Shown one piece after another: positions 1 to 6,906 of a DNA stretch of 15,178 nt. The position numbers and the translations under genes are program-made. The DNA comes from JBQTII01 sp052387905. GTDB lineage: Bacteria; Actinomycetota; Actinomycetes; Sporichthyales; Sporichthyaceae. Within the stretch, counting starts at the first letter, position 1, and every line of letters begins with the position of its first letter. The stretch is from positions 1 to 15,178 of the forward strand of contig JBQTIR010000055.1 of NCBI GenBank assembly GCA_052387905.1, written 5' to 3'. The notes under the pieces were generated by a model, which saw only the letters and a program-made list of their open reading frames with translations, made no database searches and had not been told where the DNA came from.

Positions 1-2
1 GA

Positions 3-89
3 ACCCAGCAGGGCCTGTCCAAACCCGAAATCATGCGCTGCCTCAAGCGCTACGTCGCCCGCGAGGTCTATCCCTTGCTGAGCCCATAG
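3..89 (+). CDS. IS110-like transposase, C-terminal end (partial)
   Basis: Only the last 28 codons are inside the window; the gene begins upstream of base 1. The visible peptide contains GLSKPEIMRCLKRYVAREVY and stops at TAG 87-89. The RCLKRYVAREVY block is the conserved tail I associate with IS110-family transposases, which have a DEDD RuvC-like N-terminal domain and a C-terminal Transposase_20 domain. Just after the stop, the TTGACGATGAATAGGAGCAT segment (97-116) resembles the short AT-richer stretch that often follows IS110 transposase genes. The family call rests on the tail motif alone, since the catalytic domain is not visible. It marks an insertion sequence abutting the left edge of the acyl-CoA synthetase region. 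Confidence 0.55.
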   Translation, partial: TQQGLSKPEIMRCLKRYVAREVYPLLSP

Positions 90-242
90 AACTCCGTCTG
101 GGCCCTTGACGATGAATAGGAGCATCGACGTCAGCGACTCCGGCCGCCTGTGGATAACGGCCAGGAATCCACGTAGTGACAGGAGGGGCGCAACTCGGCG
201 CCGGCTCGCCTCACGCGTTACAACCTGGATCTGTGGCCGGCG
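90..242. other. Non-coding gap between IS110-like end and acyl-CoA synthetase gene
   Basis: These 153 bp lie downstream of the IS110-like transposase and downstream of the minus-strand synthetase gene. They probably hold the right end of the insertion sequence, roughly the first 40 bases. I see no convincing gene, terminator hairpin or flanking target duplication. Confidence 0.4.
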
Positions 243-1856
243 CTAGAGGCCGAGTTGGGCGGCCATCTGCTCGCGCAGCAGGTTCTTCTGAACCTTGCCC
301 GTGACGGTCATCGGGAACTCGGTGACTGTGACGACATAGCGCGGGATCTTGTGGTGGGAGATCTTGCCCGCGCAGAACGCCCGCACCGCGGCCGCGTCGA
401 TCGCTGTGCCCTCGGCAACCTTGACGGCGGCGCAGAGTTCCTCGCCGAACTTGGGATCCGGGACTCCGACGACCTGGACGTCGACGATGTCCGGGTGGGT
501 GTAGAGAAACTCCTCGACCTCGCGCGGGGCGATGTTCTCCCCGCCGCGGATCACGGTGTCCTTGATCCGGCCGACGATCTTCACGTACCCCTCGGCGTCC
601 ATCTCCGCGAGATCTCCGGTGCGCATCCAGCCCGCCACATCGATCGCGTCGGCGGTCTTGTCCGGATCGTTCCAGTACCCCCGCATCACCGAGTAGCCGC
701 GGGTGCGGAATTCTCCCCGCTGCCCGCGCGGCACCACCTGCTCGGTCTCGGGGTCGACGATCGCGATCTCCAGATGAGGGTGCACCCGCCCGATCGTGGA
801 CACCCGGCGCTCGACGTCGTCGTCGGTGCGGGTGTGACAGGAGACCGGGGACGTCTCGGTCATGCCGTAGGCGATCGTCACCTCGGTCATGCCCAACTCG
901 GCGATGACGCGCTTCATCACCTCGACCGGACACGGGGAGCCGGCCATGATCCCGGTGCGCAGGCTTGAGGTGTCCAGGCCGGGTAGCGACGGATCGGCGA
1001 GCATCGCGATGAACATGGTCGGCACGCCGTAGAGCGAGGTCGCGCGCTCGGCGGCGACGGCGGCCAGGGTGGCGCCCGGGTCGAAGGCCGGCGCCGCGAT
1101 GATCACGGTGGCGGCGTGGGACAGCGCCGCCAGGTTGCCCATCACCATGCCGAAGCAGTGGTAGAAGGGCACCGGCACGCAGATGCGGTCCGCGGCGGTG
1201 TAGCGGCAGATCTCGCCAACGAAAAAGCCGTTGTTCAGGATGTTGTGGTGGGTCAGGGTCGCGCCCTTGGGGAACCCGGTGGTCCCCGAGGTGTACTGGA
1301 TGTTGATCGGGTCGTCGAAACCCAACACGTCCTGACGGGACATCACCTCGGGCCCGGGGACGGCGGCGGTGGCCAGCGTGGTCCATGACTCGTCGCCGAC
1401 GAAGACGATGTCGGTGAGATCCGGACAGTCCGGCGCGACCTCGGCGACCATGGCGCGGTAGTCGCTGGTCTTGAACGCCGGCACGGTGACGAGCATCCGC
1501 GCCCCGGACTGGCGCAGCACGAAGGACAGCTCATGGGTGCGGTACGCGGGATTGACCACGACCAGGATCGCTCCGACGCGCGCGGCGGCGTACTGGACCA
1601 GGATCCATTCGCCGATGTTGGGCGCCCACAGCGCGATCCGATCCCCGGCGCAGATCCCGCGGGCGAGCAGCCCCGCGGCGAGGCGGCTGACGTCGGCGTC
1701 GAGTTGCGCGTAGGTCCAGCGCCGCCCGGACGGGACGTCGACCAGGGCTTCGGCGTCCGGGTGGTGGGCGGCGATGCGGGTCAGGACGGCGCCGATAGTC
1801 TCCCCGAGCAGGGGGACGTCCGAGGCGCCCGAGGCGTAGGAAGGGGCGGGGGCCAT
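243..1856 (-). CDS. Fatty-acyl-CoA synthetase (AMP-binding, ACSF2-like)
   Basis: A 537-residue acyl-adenylate-forming enzyme that activates a carboxylic (probably medium- or long-chain fatty) acid with ATP to an acyl-AMP and then an acyl-CoA. The ANL-superfamily motifs are all visible and intact. They are the phosphate-binding loop YTSGTTGFPKG (188-198), the adenine-site motif YGMTETSP (330-337), the RTGDLA aspartate (412-417), the hinge KDTVIRGGENI (432-442) and the C-terminal catalytic lysine K521 in TGKVQKN. The INIQYTSGTTG and LTHHNILNN wording resembles the ACSF2/FadD35-like branch. There is no signal peptide or membrane segment, so it is cytosolic. The ATG start at 1856 has an AGGA about 10 bases upstream. 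It follows the GspE-like gene after 51 bp on the same strand and may share its transcript. Substrate chain length cannot be read from sequence. Family call certain; exact subfamily less so. Confidence 0.95.
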   Translation of the reverse strand: MAPAPSYASGASDVPLLGETIGAVLTRIAAHHPDAEALVDVPSGRRWTYAQLDADVSRLAAGLLARGICAGDRIALWAPNIGEWILVQYAAARVGAILVVVNPAYRTHELSFVLRQSGARMLVTVPAFKTSDYRAMVAEVAPDCPDLTDIVFVGDESWTTLATAAVPGPEVMSRQDVLGFDDPINIQYTSGTTGFPKGATLTHHNILNNGFFVGEICRYTAADRICVPVPFYHCFGMVMGNLAALSHAATVIIAAPAFDPGATLAAVAAERATSLYGVPTMFIAMLADPSLPGLDTSSLRTGIMAGSPCPVEVMKRVIAELGMTEVTIAYGMTETSPVSCHTRTDDDVERRVSTIGRVHPHLEIAIVDPETEQVVPRGQRGEFRTRGYSVMRGYWNDPDKTADAIDVAGWMRTGDLAEMDAEGYVKIVGRIKDTVIRGGENIAPREVEEFLYTHPDIVDVQVVGVPDPKFGEELCAAVKVAEGTAIDAAAVRAFCAGKISHHKIPRYVVTVTEFPMTVTGKVQKNLLREQMAAQLGL

Positions 1857-1907
1857 CGGGTGGCATCCTGTCGTCGGCGGCGGGGGCGGTGTCCGACGAA
1901 AGTACCG

Positions 1908-3179
1908 TCAGGTGAGCCCGTCGGCCACGGCTCGCAGCACCTCGCTCATCGTGGTGACGTCCTCGCTGACGAGGCGCACCGCCTCTGAGGCGAGCGTGTG
2001 CATACCCTCGGCGGTGGCCTGGTCGCGGACGATGTCGGCGTCGGCGCCGGCGGTGATCAAGGCTCGGACGGCGGGCGTGACCCGCAACAGTTCGTAGATC
2101 CCCACGCGTTCGTGGTATCCCGTGCCGGCGCAGGCCTCGCACCCGGTGCCGGCCAGGAAAAGAGCCTTGGGTCGGCCGCCCAGGTCGGTGTAGAGCGAGC
2201 GTTCCTCGGTGCTGGGTTCGTAGGGCCGCAGACACTCGGTGCAGTTACGCCGCATCAGTCGTTGCGCCATCACCGCGATGACAGAGGAGGTGACCAGGTA
2301 GCCCTCGATGCCCATCTCCAGAAGGCGGTACAGCGCCGAGACGCTGTCGCGGGAGTGCACGGTGGAGAGCACCAGGTGCCCGGTCAGCGCCGACTGCACC
2401 GCGATGCGGCCGGTCTCGGGGTCGCGGATCTCGCCGACCAGGATCACGTCGGGGTCCTGGCGCAACAGCGAGCGCAGCCCGGAGGAGAACGTCGTCCCGA
2501 TCGTGGTGTTGATCTGGATCTGGGTGATCGAGTCCACGACGTACTCGACGGGGTCCTCGATCGAGCACAGGTTGCGCCCGACGGTGTCCAGCTCGCCCAG
2601 GCTCGCGTACAGCGTGGTGGTCTTCCCACTACCGGTCGGGCCGGAGCACAGCAGCATCCCCGACGAGCTGGCGGCCGCGATCGCCCAGTGCCGGGCGACG
2701 TCGGGGTGCATGCCGAGCTCGTCGTAGCGGACCCGGCGGCGGGCGGATTCCAGCAGCCGCAGCACGCACTTCTCGCCGGACACCCCGAGTACGGTCGAGA
2801 CCCGGATGTCGACGGTGCGCTCACCGCTGCGGTAGGTGAACTGCCCATCCTGGGACCGGCGCTTCTCGACGATGTCCATCTGGGCCAGCACCTTGACCCG
2901 GCTCAGTACGGCGGCGGCGCGCTCGGTCGGCATCGCGAGCACCTCGTGCAGGACCCCGTCGACCCGGTAGCGCACCCGGGTGCGCAGCTCCTGCTGCTCA
3001 ATGTGGACGTCAGAGGCACGTTCGGCCAGCGCCCGGGCGAGCACGATCTCGACGATCTCGACCGGCGTCATCTCCGGGCCGATCGAGATCAGGCCGGCTT
3101 CACGCCCCAGCAGCCGCGTGTCGTAATCAACCTGTGGGAGCGAGTCCTCGATTCGTCCCGGCCACCACCGCTGGCGCAC
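1908..3179 (-). CDS. Type II secretion / type IV pilus assembly ATPase (GspE/PilB family)
   Basis: A 423-residue hexameric-type secretion ATPase of the kind that powers pilus or pseudopilus assembly at the inner membrane. The core is complete: ASDVHIE (55-61) in the N2 domain, Walker A GPTGSGKTTT (180-189), Asp box SIEDPVEY (206-213), Walker B PDVILVGEIRD (243-253) and His box TGHLVLSTVHS (266-276). A zinc tetracysteine pair follows (C313/C316 and C347/C350), as in GspE/PilB but not PilT. The start is GTG at 3179. Upstream in frame there is no ATG, GTG or TTG before a TAG near 3290, so the protein cannot be longer. It is therefore short for the family (usually 500-600 residues) and lacks the full N-terminal N1E domain that docks to GspL/PilM-type partners. 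No other pilus or secretion gene is in the window. It lies upstream of the acyl-CoA synthetase on the same strand. Confidence 0.92.
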   Translation of the reverse strand: MRQRWWPGRIEDSLPQVDYDTRLLGREAGLISIGPEMTPVEIVEIVLARALAERASDVHIEQQELRTRVRYRVDGVLHEVLAMPTERAAAVLSRVKVLAQMDIVEKRRSQDGQFTYRSGERTVDIRVSTVLGVSGEKCVLRLLESARRRVRYDELGMHPDVARHWAIAAASSSGMLLCSGPTGSGKTTTLYASLGELDTVGRNLCSIEDPVEYVVDSITQIQINTTIGTTFSSGLRSLLRQDPDVILVGEIRDPETGRIAVQSALTGHLVLSTVHSRDSVSALYRLLEMGIEGYLVTSSVIAVMAQRLMRRNCTECLRPYEPSTEERSLYTDLGGRPKALFLAGTGCEACAGTGYHERVGIYELLRVTPAVRALITAGADADIVRDQATAEGMHTLASEAVRLVSEDVTTMSEVLRAVADGLT

Positions 3180-3296
3180 CTGCTCACCCCGTCCCGGTCC
3201 GAGCCTCCGGAGAGCATCGGCGTGGCACGAAGCTGAGTTGAGCCTGCCGGGAATGCGGGGAGGCGGGAATCGAGTTGCGCCAGCACGAGCGGTGAG

Positions 3297-3310
3297 CTAC
3301 TCCTGAGTAG
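3297..3310. promoter_or_regulatory. Inverted repeat, candidate operator in MFS/GspE divergent promoter region
   Basis: CTACTC (3297-3302) and GAGTAG (3305-3310) form a perfect 6-bp inverted repeat with a 2-bp spacer, 39 bp upstream of the exporter start. DHA2 exporters are commonly repressed by TetR- or MarR-type regulators that bind such sites. No regulator gene is adjacent, so function is inferred only from symmetry and position in the 170-bp divergent intergenic region. Confidence 0.35.
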
Positions 3311-3349
3311 TACGAGGTAGTTTCGCGCGAACGTCGAGGAGGTGGGCTG

Positions 3350-4900
3350 ATGAGCACAGCGACGGACGTGTCCACGGCTCCGCCGCCTCGGGCGGTGGAC
3401 GCCCACGGCGTCGAGCAGCGCTCGCACCGGGAGATCCTGCTGGTGATGTCCGGCCTGATGGTCGCGATGTTGCTCGCGATGCTGGACAACACGATCATCG
3501 CTCCGGCACTGCCGACGATCGTCGGTGAACTCGGGGGTCTGGAGCACCTGGCCTGGGTGAGCACGGCCTACATCCTGGGGACCGCGGTCTCCACCCCGCT
3601 GTGGGGGAAGCTCGGCGACCGGATGCCGCGCAAGCCGGTGTTCATGGCCTCGATCGTGGTCTTCGTCATCGGCTCGGCCCTGTCCGGGGCGGCCCAGACC
3701 ATGGACCAGCTCATCGGCTTTCGGCTGCTGCAGGGCATCGGCGCGGGCGGAATCCTCGTCGGGGTCATGTCCGTGCTCGCCGTCTTGATCCCGCTGCGCG
3801 ACCGCGGCCGCTACATGGGCTACTTCATGGCGATCATGCCGATTTCGATGATCGGCGGACCGCTGGTCGGCGGCACGATCACCGACCACGCGAGCTGGCG
3901 GTGGGCCTTCTATGTCAACGTCCCGCTCGGGATCCTGGCCCTGATCGTCGTCGGCGCGACTATGCACCTGAGTGCGACGCCGCGTCAGCGCGCCCGCGTC
4001 GACTGGCCCGGTGCGTTGCTGATGATCACCTGGATCACCGGGCTCATCCTGATCACGACCTGGGGCGGGACGCAGTACGCCTGGGAGTCGCCGGAGATCG
4101 TAGGCCTGTCCGCGCTCGTCGTCGTGACGTTCGTGGCGTTCCTGGTGGTGGAGACGCGCGCTGCGGATCCGGTGCTGCCGCTCGGGGTGTTCCGCAACCG
4201 CAACTTCAGCCTCGCCGGCGGACTGAGCCTGGTCGTCGGCTTCGCCCTCTTCGGCGGCATCACCTTCCTGCCGCAGTTCCAGCAGTTCGTCCAGGGCGCC
4301 TCGGCGACGAACTCCGGGCTGCTGTTGCTGCCGATGATGGTCGGCGTCGTGATCTCCAGCGTCGGTTCGGGCCTGCTGGTGACCCGCACCGGTCATTACA
4401 AGATCTACCCGGTGATCGGCACCGTGCTGATGACCGCAGGTCTCGCCTTGCTGGCCACGATGGCGATCGACACCTCGAAAACCGCCACCGGCCTCTACAT
4501 GCTTGTGCTCGGTCTGGGCATGGGCCTGCTCTTTCAGACCAGCATGCTGATCGCGCAGAACAGTGTCGAGATGAAAGACATCGGGGCCGCGACCGCCGCT
4601 GCGACGTTCCTGCGCAGCATGGGCGGCGCGGTCGGGATCAGCGTGCTCGGCTCGCTCTACGCCCACGAGATCGGGCAATCCCTCGACGCCGGTCTCGGTG
4701 TCGGGAACCCCGTCGCCGAGGGTTCGGGGTTGTCCCCGGAGGTCGTGCGCGCCCTGCCCGGTGATCAGCTCGCCGCGCTGCAGGGCGCCATCGTCGACGG
4801 GATCGTGGTGGTCTTCGCCTGGTCGGCGTTGATCACGGTGATCGGCATTGTCTGCGCGGTGTTCATCCGTCAGGTGCCGCTGCGCGGGAGCGCTAGATAG
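3350..4900 (+). CDS. MFS drug exporter, DHA2 family (14 TM)
   Basis: A 516-residue integral membrane antiporter of the drug:H+ antiporter-2 family, expected to expel hydrophobic or cationic compounds in exchange for protons. Signature motifs are LDNTIIAPALPTI in TM1 (motif D1, 45-57), GKLGDRMPRK in the TM2-3 loop (motif A, 86-95), RLLQGIGAGG in TM4 (motif B, R125), and the antiporter motif C SMIGGPLVGG (166-175) followed by WRWAFYVNVPLG (183-194). Length and the run of hydrophobic segments fit 14 helices. The first ~25 residues are a soluble Pro/Ala-rich leader. ATG 3350 has a strong Shine-Dalgarno AGGAGG at 3337-3342. It is divergent from the GspE-like gene, and its last 8 bp overlap the convergent molybdopterin oxidoreductase gene. 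Substrate is unknown. Confidence 0.95.
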   Translation: MSTATDVSTAPPPRAVDAHGVEQRSHREILLVMSGLMVAMLLAMLDNTIIAPALPTIVGELGGLEHLAWVSTAYILGTAVSTPLWGKLGDRMPRKPVFMASIVVFVIGSALSGAAQTMDQLIGFRLLQGIGAGGILVGVMSVLAVLIPLRDRGRYMGYFMAIMPISMIGGPLVGGTITDHASWRWAFYVNVPLGILALIVVGATMHLSATPRQRARVDWPGALLMITWITGLILITTWGGTQYAWESPEIVGLSALVVVTFVAFLVVETRAADPVLPLGVFRNRNFSLAGGLSLVVGFALFGGITFLPQFQQFVQGASATNSGLLLLPMMVGVVISSVGSGLLVTRTGHYKIYPVIGTVLMTAGLALLATMAIDTSKTATGLYMLVLGLGMGLLFQTSMLIAQNSVEMKDIGAATAAATFLRSMGGAVGISVLGSLYAHEIGQSLDAGLGVGNPVAEGSGLSPEVVRALPGDQLAALQGAIVDGIVVVFAWSALITVIGIVCAVFIRQVPLRGSAR

Positions 4901-5513
4901 GCATGTCCGGGGGCGGGCCGTCGAGGGTGTGGCGCTGGTCCTCCCAGACGTTGCCTGTGCGGTGGTATCCGCGGGCCTCCCAGAAGCCCAGGGCCTGGGG
5001 GGTCACGTAGTCCCAGCCCCGGAACCACTTGGGGCCCTTCCAGCAATACAGGTGCGGAAGGATCAGGCGGACCGGAGCACCGTGGTCCTTGGTCAGCGGC
5101 ACTCCGTTGAGTGCGGTGGCCAACATCGCCTGCCCGTCGAGCAGGTCCGAGACACAAATATTGGCGGCGTAGCCGTACTCGCCGTAGACCAGCACGTCGG
5201 TGACGCCGGGCGGCGGAGGAGCCAGCTCCAACAGCACGGCCGCGGGAATACCTGTCCATGCGAGGTCGAGCACGCTCCACCCGCTCGCGCAGTGGAAATC
5301 ACTCACCACGGTGACCGGATCGGTGTCGCTGAGCTCGGTCAGGCTGGTGCTCAGGGTCCGGTCGGCAAGTTCCCCGCCGATGGCGATCGGCCAGGGGTCA
5401 GGAAGCCGGCGCGGCACCGGGCCGTAGTGCCGTACCGGCAGGTCCGGGCGCGAGTGCTGGCCCGGGGGCAGCACGCGGCCGACCTCGGGCACCGCACCGA
5501 GCGGGTCGCTCAC
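4893..5513 (-). CDS. Molybdopterin-dependent oxidoreductase (sulfite oxidase fold)
   Basis: A 206-residue protein with the oxidoreductase molybdopterin-binding domain shared by sulfite oxidase and MsrP/YedY. The likely molybdenum-ligand cysteine is C75 in SDFHCASGW. Later family features are GEYGYAANI (111-119), HGAPVRLILP (144-153) and KGPKWFRG (159-166), which contact the pterin and complete the fold. There is no Tat or Sec signal and no C-terminal dimerisation domain, so it looks like the short soluble version rather than a full sulfite oxidase. The substrate and redox partner are unknown. The GTG start at 5513 is the first possible one, because an in-frame TGA lies six codons upstream. 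The ribosome binding site is weak, and an internal GTG at residue 8 is an alternative. It overlaps the convergent exporter gene by 8 bp. Confidence 0.9.
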   Translation of the reverse strand: MSDPLGAVPEVGRVLPPGQHSRPDLPVRHYGPVPRRLPDPWPIAIGGELADRTLSTSLTELSDTDPVTVVSDFHCASGWSVLDLAWTGIPAAVLLELAPPPPGVTDVLVYGEYGYAANICVSDLLDGQAMLATALNGVPLTKDHGAPVRLILPHLYCWKGPKWFRGWDYVTPQALGFWEARGYHRTGNVWEDQRHTLDGPPPDMPI

Positions 5514-5580
5514 CGTGCGTCGATCCGGTCATCGGCAGGCACCTGCTCAGCTTTGCACTGGGAGCTGAACACCCTCACAC

Positions 5581-5620
5581 CGGGCGGGACTCCTTGCCTT
5601 ACCCGCCAGTAGTCCGCCCG
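5581..5620. promoter_or_regulatory. Imperfect inverted repeat upstream of DUF445 gene
   Basis: CGGGCGGGACT (5581-5591) and AGTCCGCCCG (5611-5620) are complementary apart from one bulged G, with a 19-base loop. It lies in the 159-bp divergent gap between the molybdopterin oxidoreductase and the DUF445 gene. It could be an operator or a leader hairpin. No clear -10/-35 pair was seen, so this is a structural observation only. Confidence 0.25.
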
Positions 5621-5672
5621 CGTACTCTGCCAGGGCGCGGTCGCTGCCGACCCGCACCGAAGTGGAGGACAC

Positions 5673-6887
5673 ATGTTCGGCGAGCTGCCGTCGTGGGTCA
5701 TCTACACCTCGATGCCGATCATCGCCGCGGTCATCGGCTACGTCACCAAGCTCGTCGCCGTCGAGATGATGTTCCGGCCGCTGGCCTTCCGGGGCATCCC
5801 GCCCTATCTCGGCTGGCAGGGGGTGATCCCGCGTTTCGCCCCGCGGATGGCCCGCATCGCGACGGACCTCATGCTCTCGCGGTTGCTCACCACCAAGGAG
5901 CTCTTCGACCGCCTCGACGGGAGGGAGCTGGCCGACCGCCTCCAGGAACCCATGCGCGAGACGATCGACGAGCTCACCCGGGAGGTCATGTCGACCTACC
6001 AGCCGTCGTTGTGGGAGTCGATGCCCGAGGTCGGGCGCAAGGGAGTCATCTGGGCCGTGCAACGGCAGGCGCCCAAGATGGTCGAACGCCTGGTGGAAGA
6101 TCTCAAGCGGGACCCGGACAGTGTCATCGACCTGCGCGCGGTTGCGATCGACGCCCTCGTCCGGGATCCCGCGATGCTGGTCCGGCTGGTGCGCCGGATG
6201 GGCCGCAACGAGTTCGGATTCATCATCCGGGTCGGGGCGCCGTTCGGTTTCTTCCTCGGCTGCGTGCAGGCCGGCGCCTATGCCGCCACCCAGAACCCGT
6301 GGGTGATCCCGATCTTCGGTGCATTCACGGGGTTGTTCACCGACTGGCTGGCCCTGCAACTGGTCTTCCGGCCGATCCAGGAGCGCCGCTTCCTGCGCCT
6401 CTTCGCCTGGCAGGGGATGTTCCACAAGCGCCGGGTTGAGGTCATCAACGATTACGCCGAGTTGCTCAGCGAGGAGATCCTCGCGCCGGCCAACCTCATC
6501 GACGCCATGCTGACGGGCCCTCAGGCGGACAAGTTGCTGGCGCTGGTGGCCCGTGAGGTCGACGTCGCTCTCAGCTCGCGCGTCGGCCCCGCGAAGCCGC
6601 TGATCGTGCTGACGATGGGCGGGCGCAAGTACCAGCAGATGCGCGAGCACATCGTCGCCTCGGCGATGTCCCGGATGCGCGGCACGCTCGACGACGTCGG
6701 CGACTACGCCCTGGAGACTCTGGATGTGAAGGGCACCGTCGTGACCAAGATGTCGCTGATGACCGACGACGAGTACGAGGGACTGCTGCGCCCGGCGTTC
6801 AAGCAGGACGAGTGGAAGCTCATCGTGGTCGGCGCCGTGCTCGGCTTTATCATCGGCGAGGCCCAGGTCTTGCTACTCCTGCACTAG
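5673..6887 (+). CDS. DUF445 family membrane protein
   Basis: A 404-residue DUF445 (YheB-like) protein of unknown biochemical function. It opens with a membrane segment (about 8-30) followed by GYVTKLVAVEMMFRP and GWQGVIPRFAPRMA. A second membrane region (about 185-230) is followed by a related block, FTDWLALQLVFRP and AWQGMFHKRRVEV. It ends with a C-terminal helix (about 382-403). The two TM-plus-amphipathic units look like an internal duplication typical of this family, separated by charged coiled-coil-like stretches rich in Glu, Arg and Leu. The start ATG 5673 has GGAGG at 5664-5668. It is convergent with the secreted peptidase gene, with only 19 bp between stop codons. Role not known; membrane location is well supported. 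Confidence 0.92.
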   Translation: MFGELPSWVIYTSMPIIAAVIGYVTKLVAVEMMFRPLAFRGIPPYLGWQGVIPRFAPRMARIATDLMLSRLLTTKELFDRLDGRELADRLQEPMRETIDELTREVMSTYQPSLWESMPEVGRKGVIWAVQRQAPKMVERLVEDLKRDPDSVIDLRAVAIDALVRDPAMLVRLVRRMGRNEFGFIIRVGAPFGFFLGCVQAGAYAATQNPWVIPIFGAFTGLFTDWLALQLVFRPIQERRFLRLFAWQGMFHKRRVEVINDYAELLSEEILAPANLIDAMLTGPQADKLLALVAREVDVALSSRVGPAKPLIVLTMGGRKYQQMREHIVASAMSRMRGTLDDVGDYALETLDVKGTVVTKMSLMTDDEYEGLLRPAFKQDEWKLIVVGAVLGFIIGEAQVLLLLH

Positions 6888-6888
6888 G

Positions 6889-6905
6889 GGTGCCCGGCGG
6901 GCGCC
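6889..6905. terminator. Hairpin shared by two convergent genes
   Basis: GGTGCCC (6889-6895) pairs with GGGCGCC (6899-6905) around a GGC loop, with one G-U pair. The hairpin almost exactly fills the 19 bp between the DUF445 stop and the peptidase stop, so it could end transcripts from both sides. There is no T tract on either side, so it is not a classic intrinsic terminator. Confidence 0.4.
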
Positions 6906-6906
6906 G

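Noticed and set aside
3089..4678. 529-codon open frame on the minus strand opposite the MFS exporter
   Set aside because: Low-complexity His/Asp/Arg/Gln-rich antisense product. The plus strand encodes a clear DHA2 exporter.
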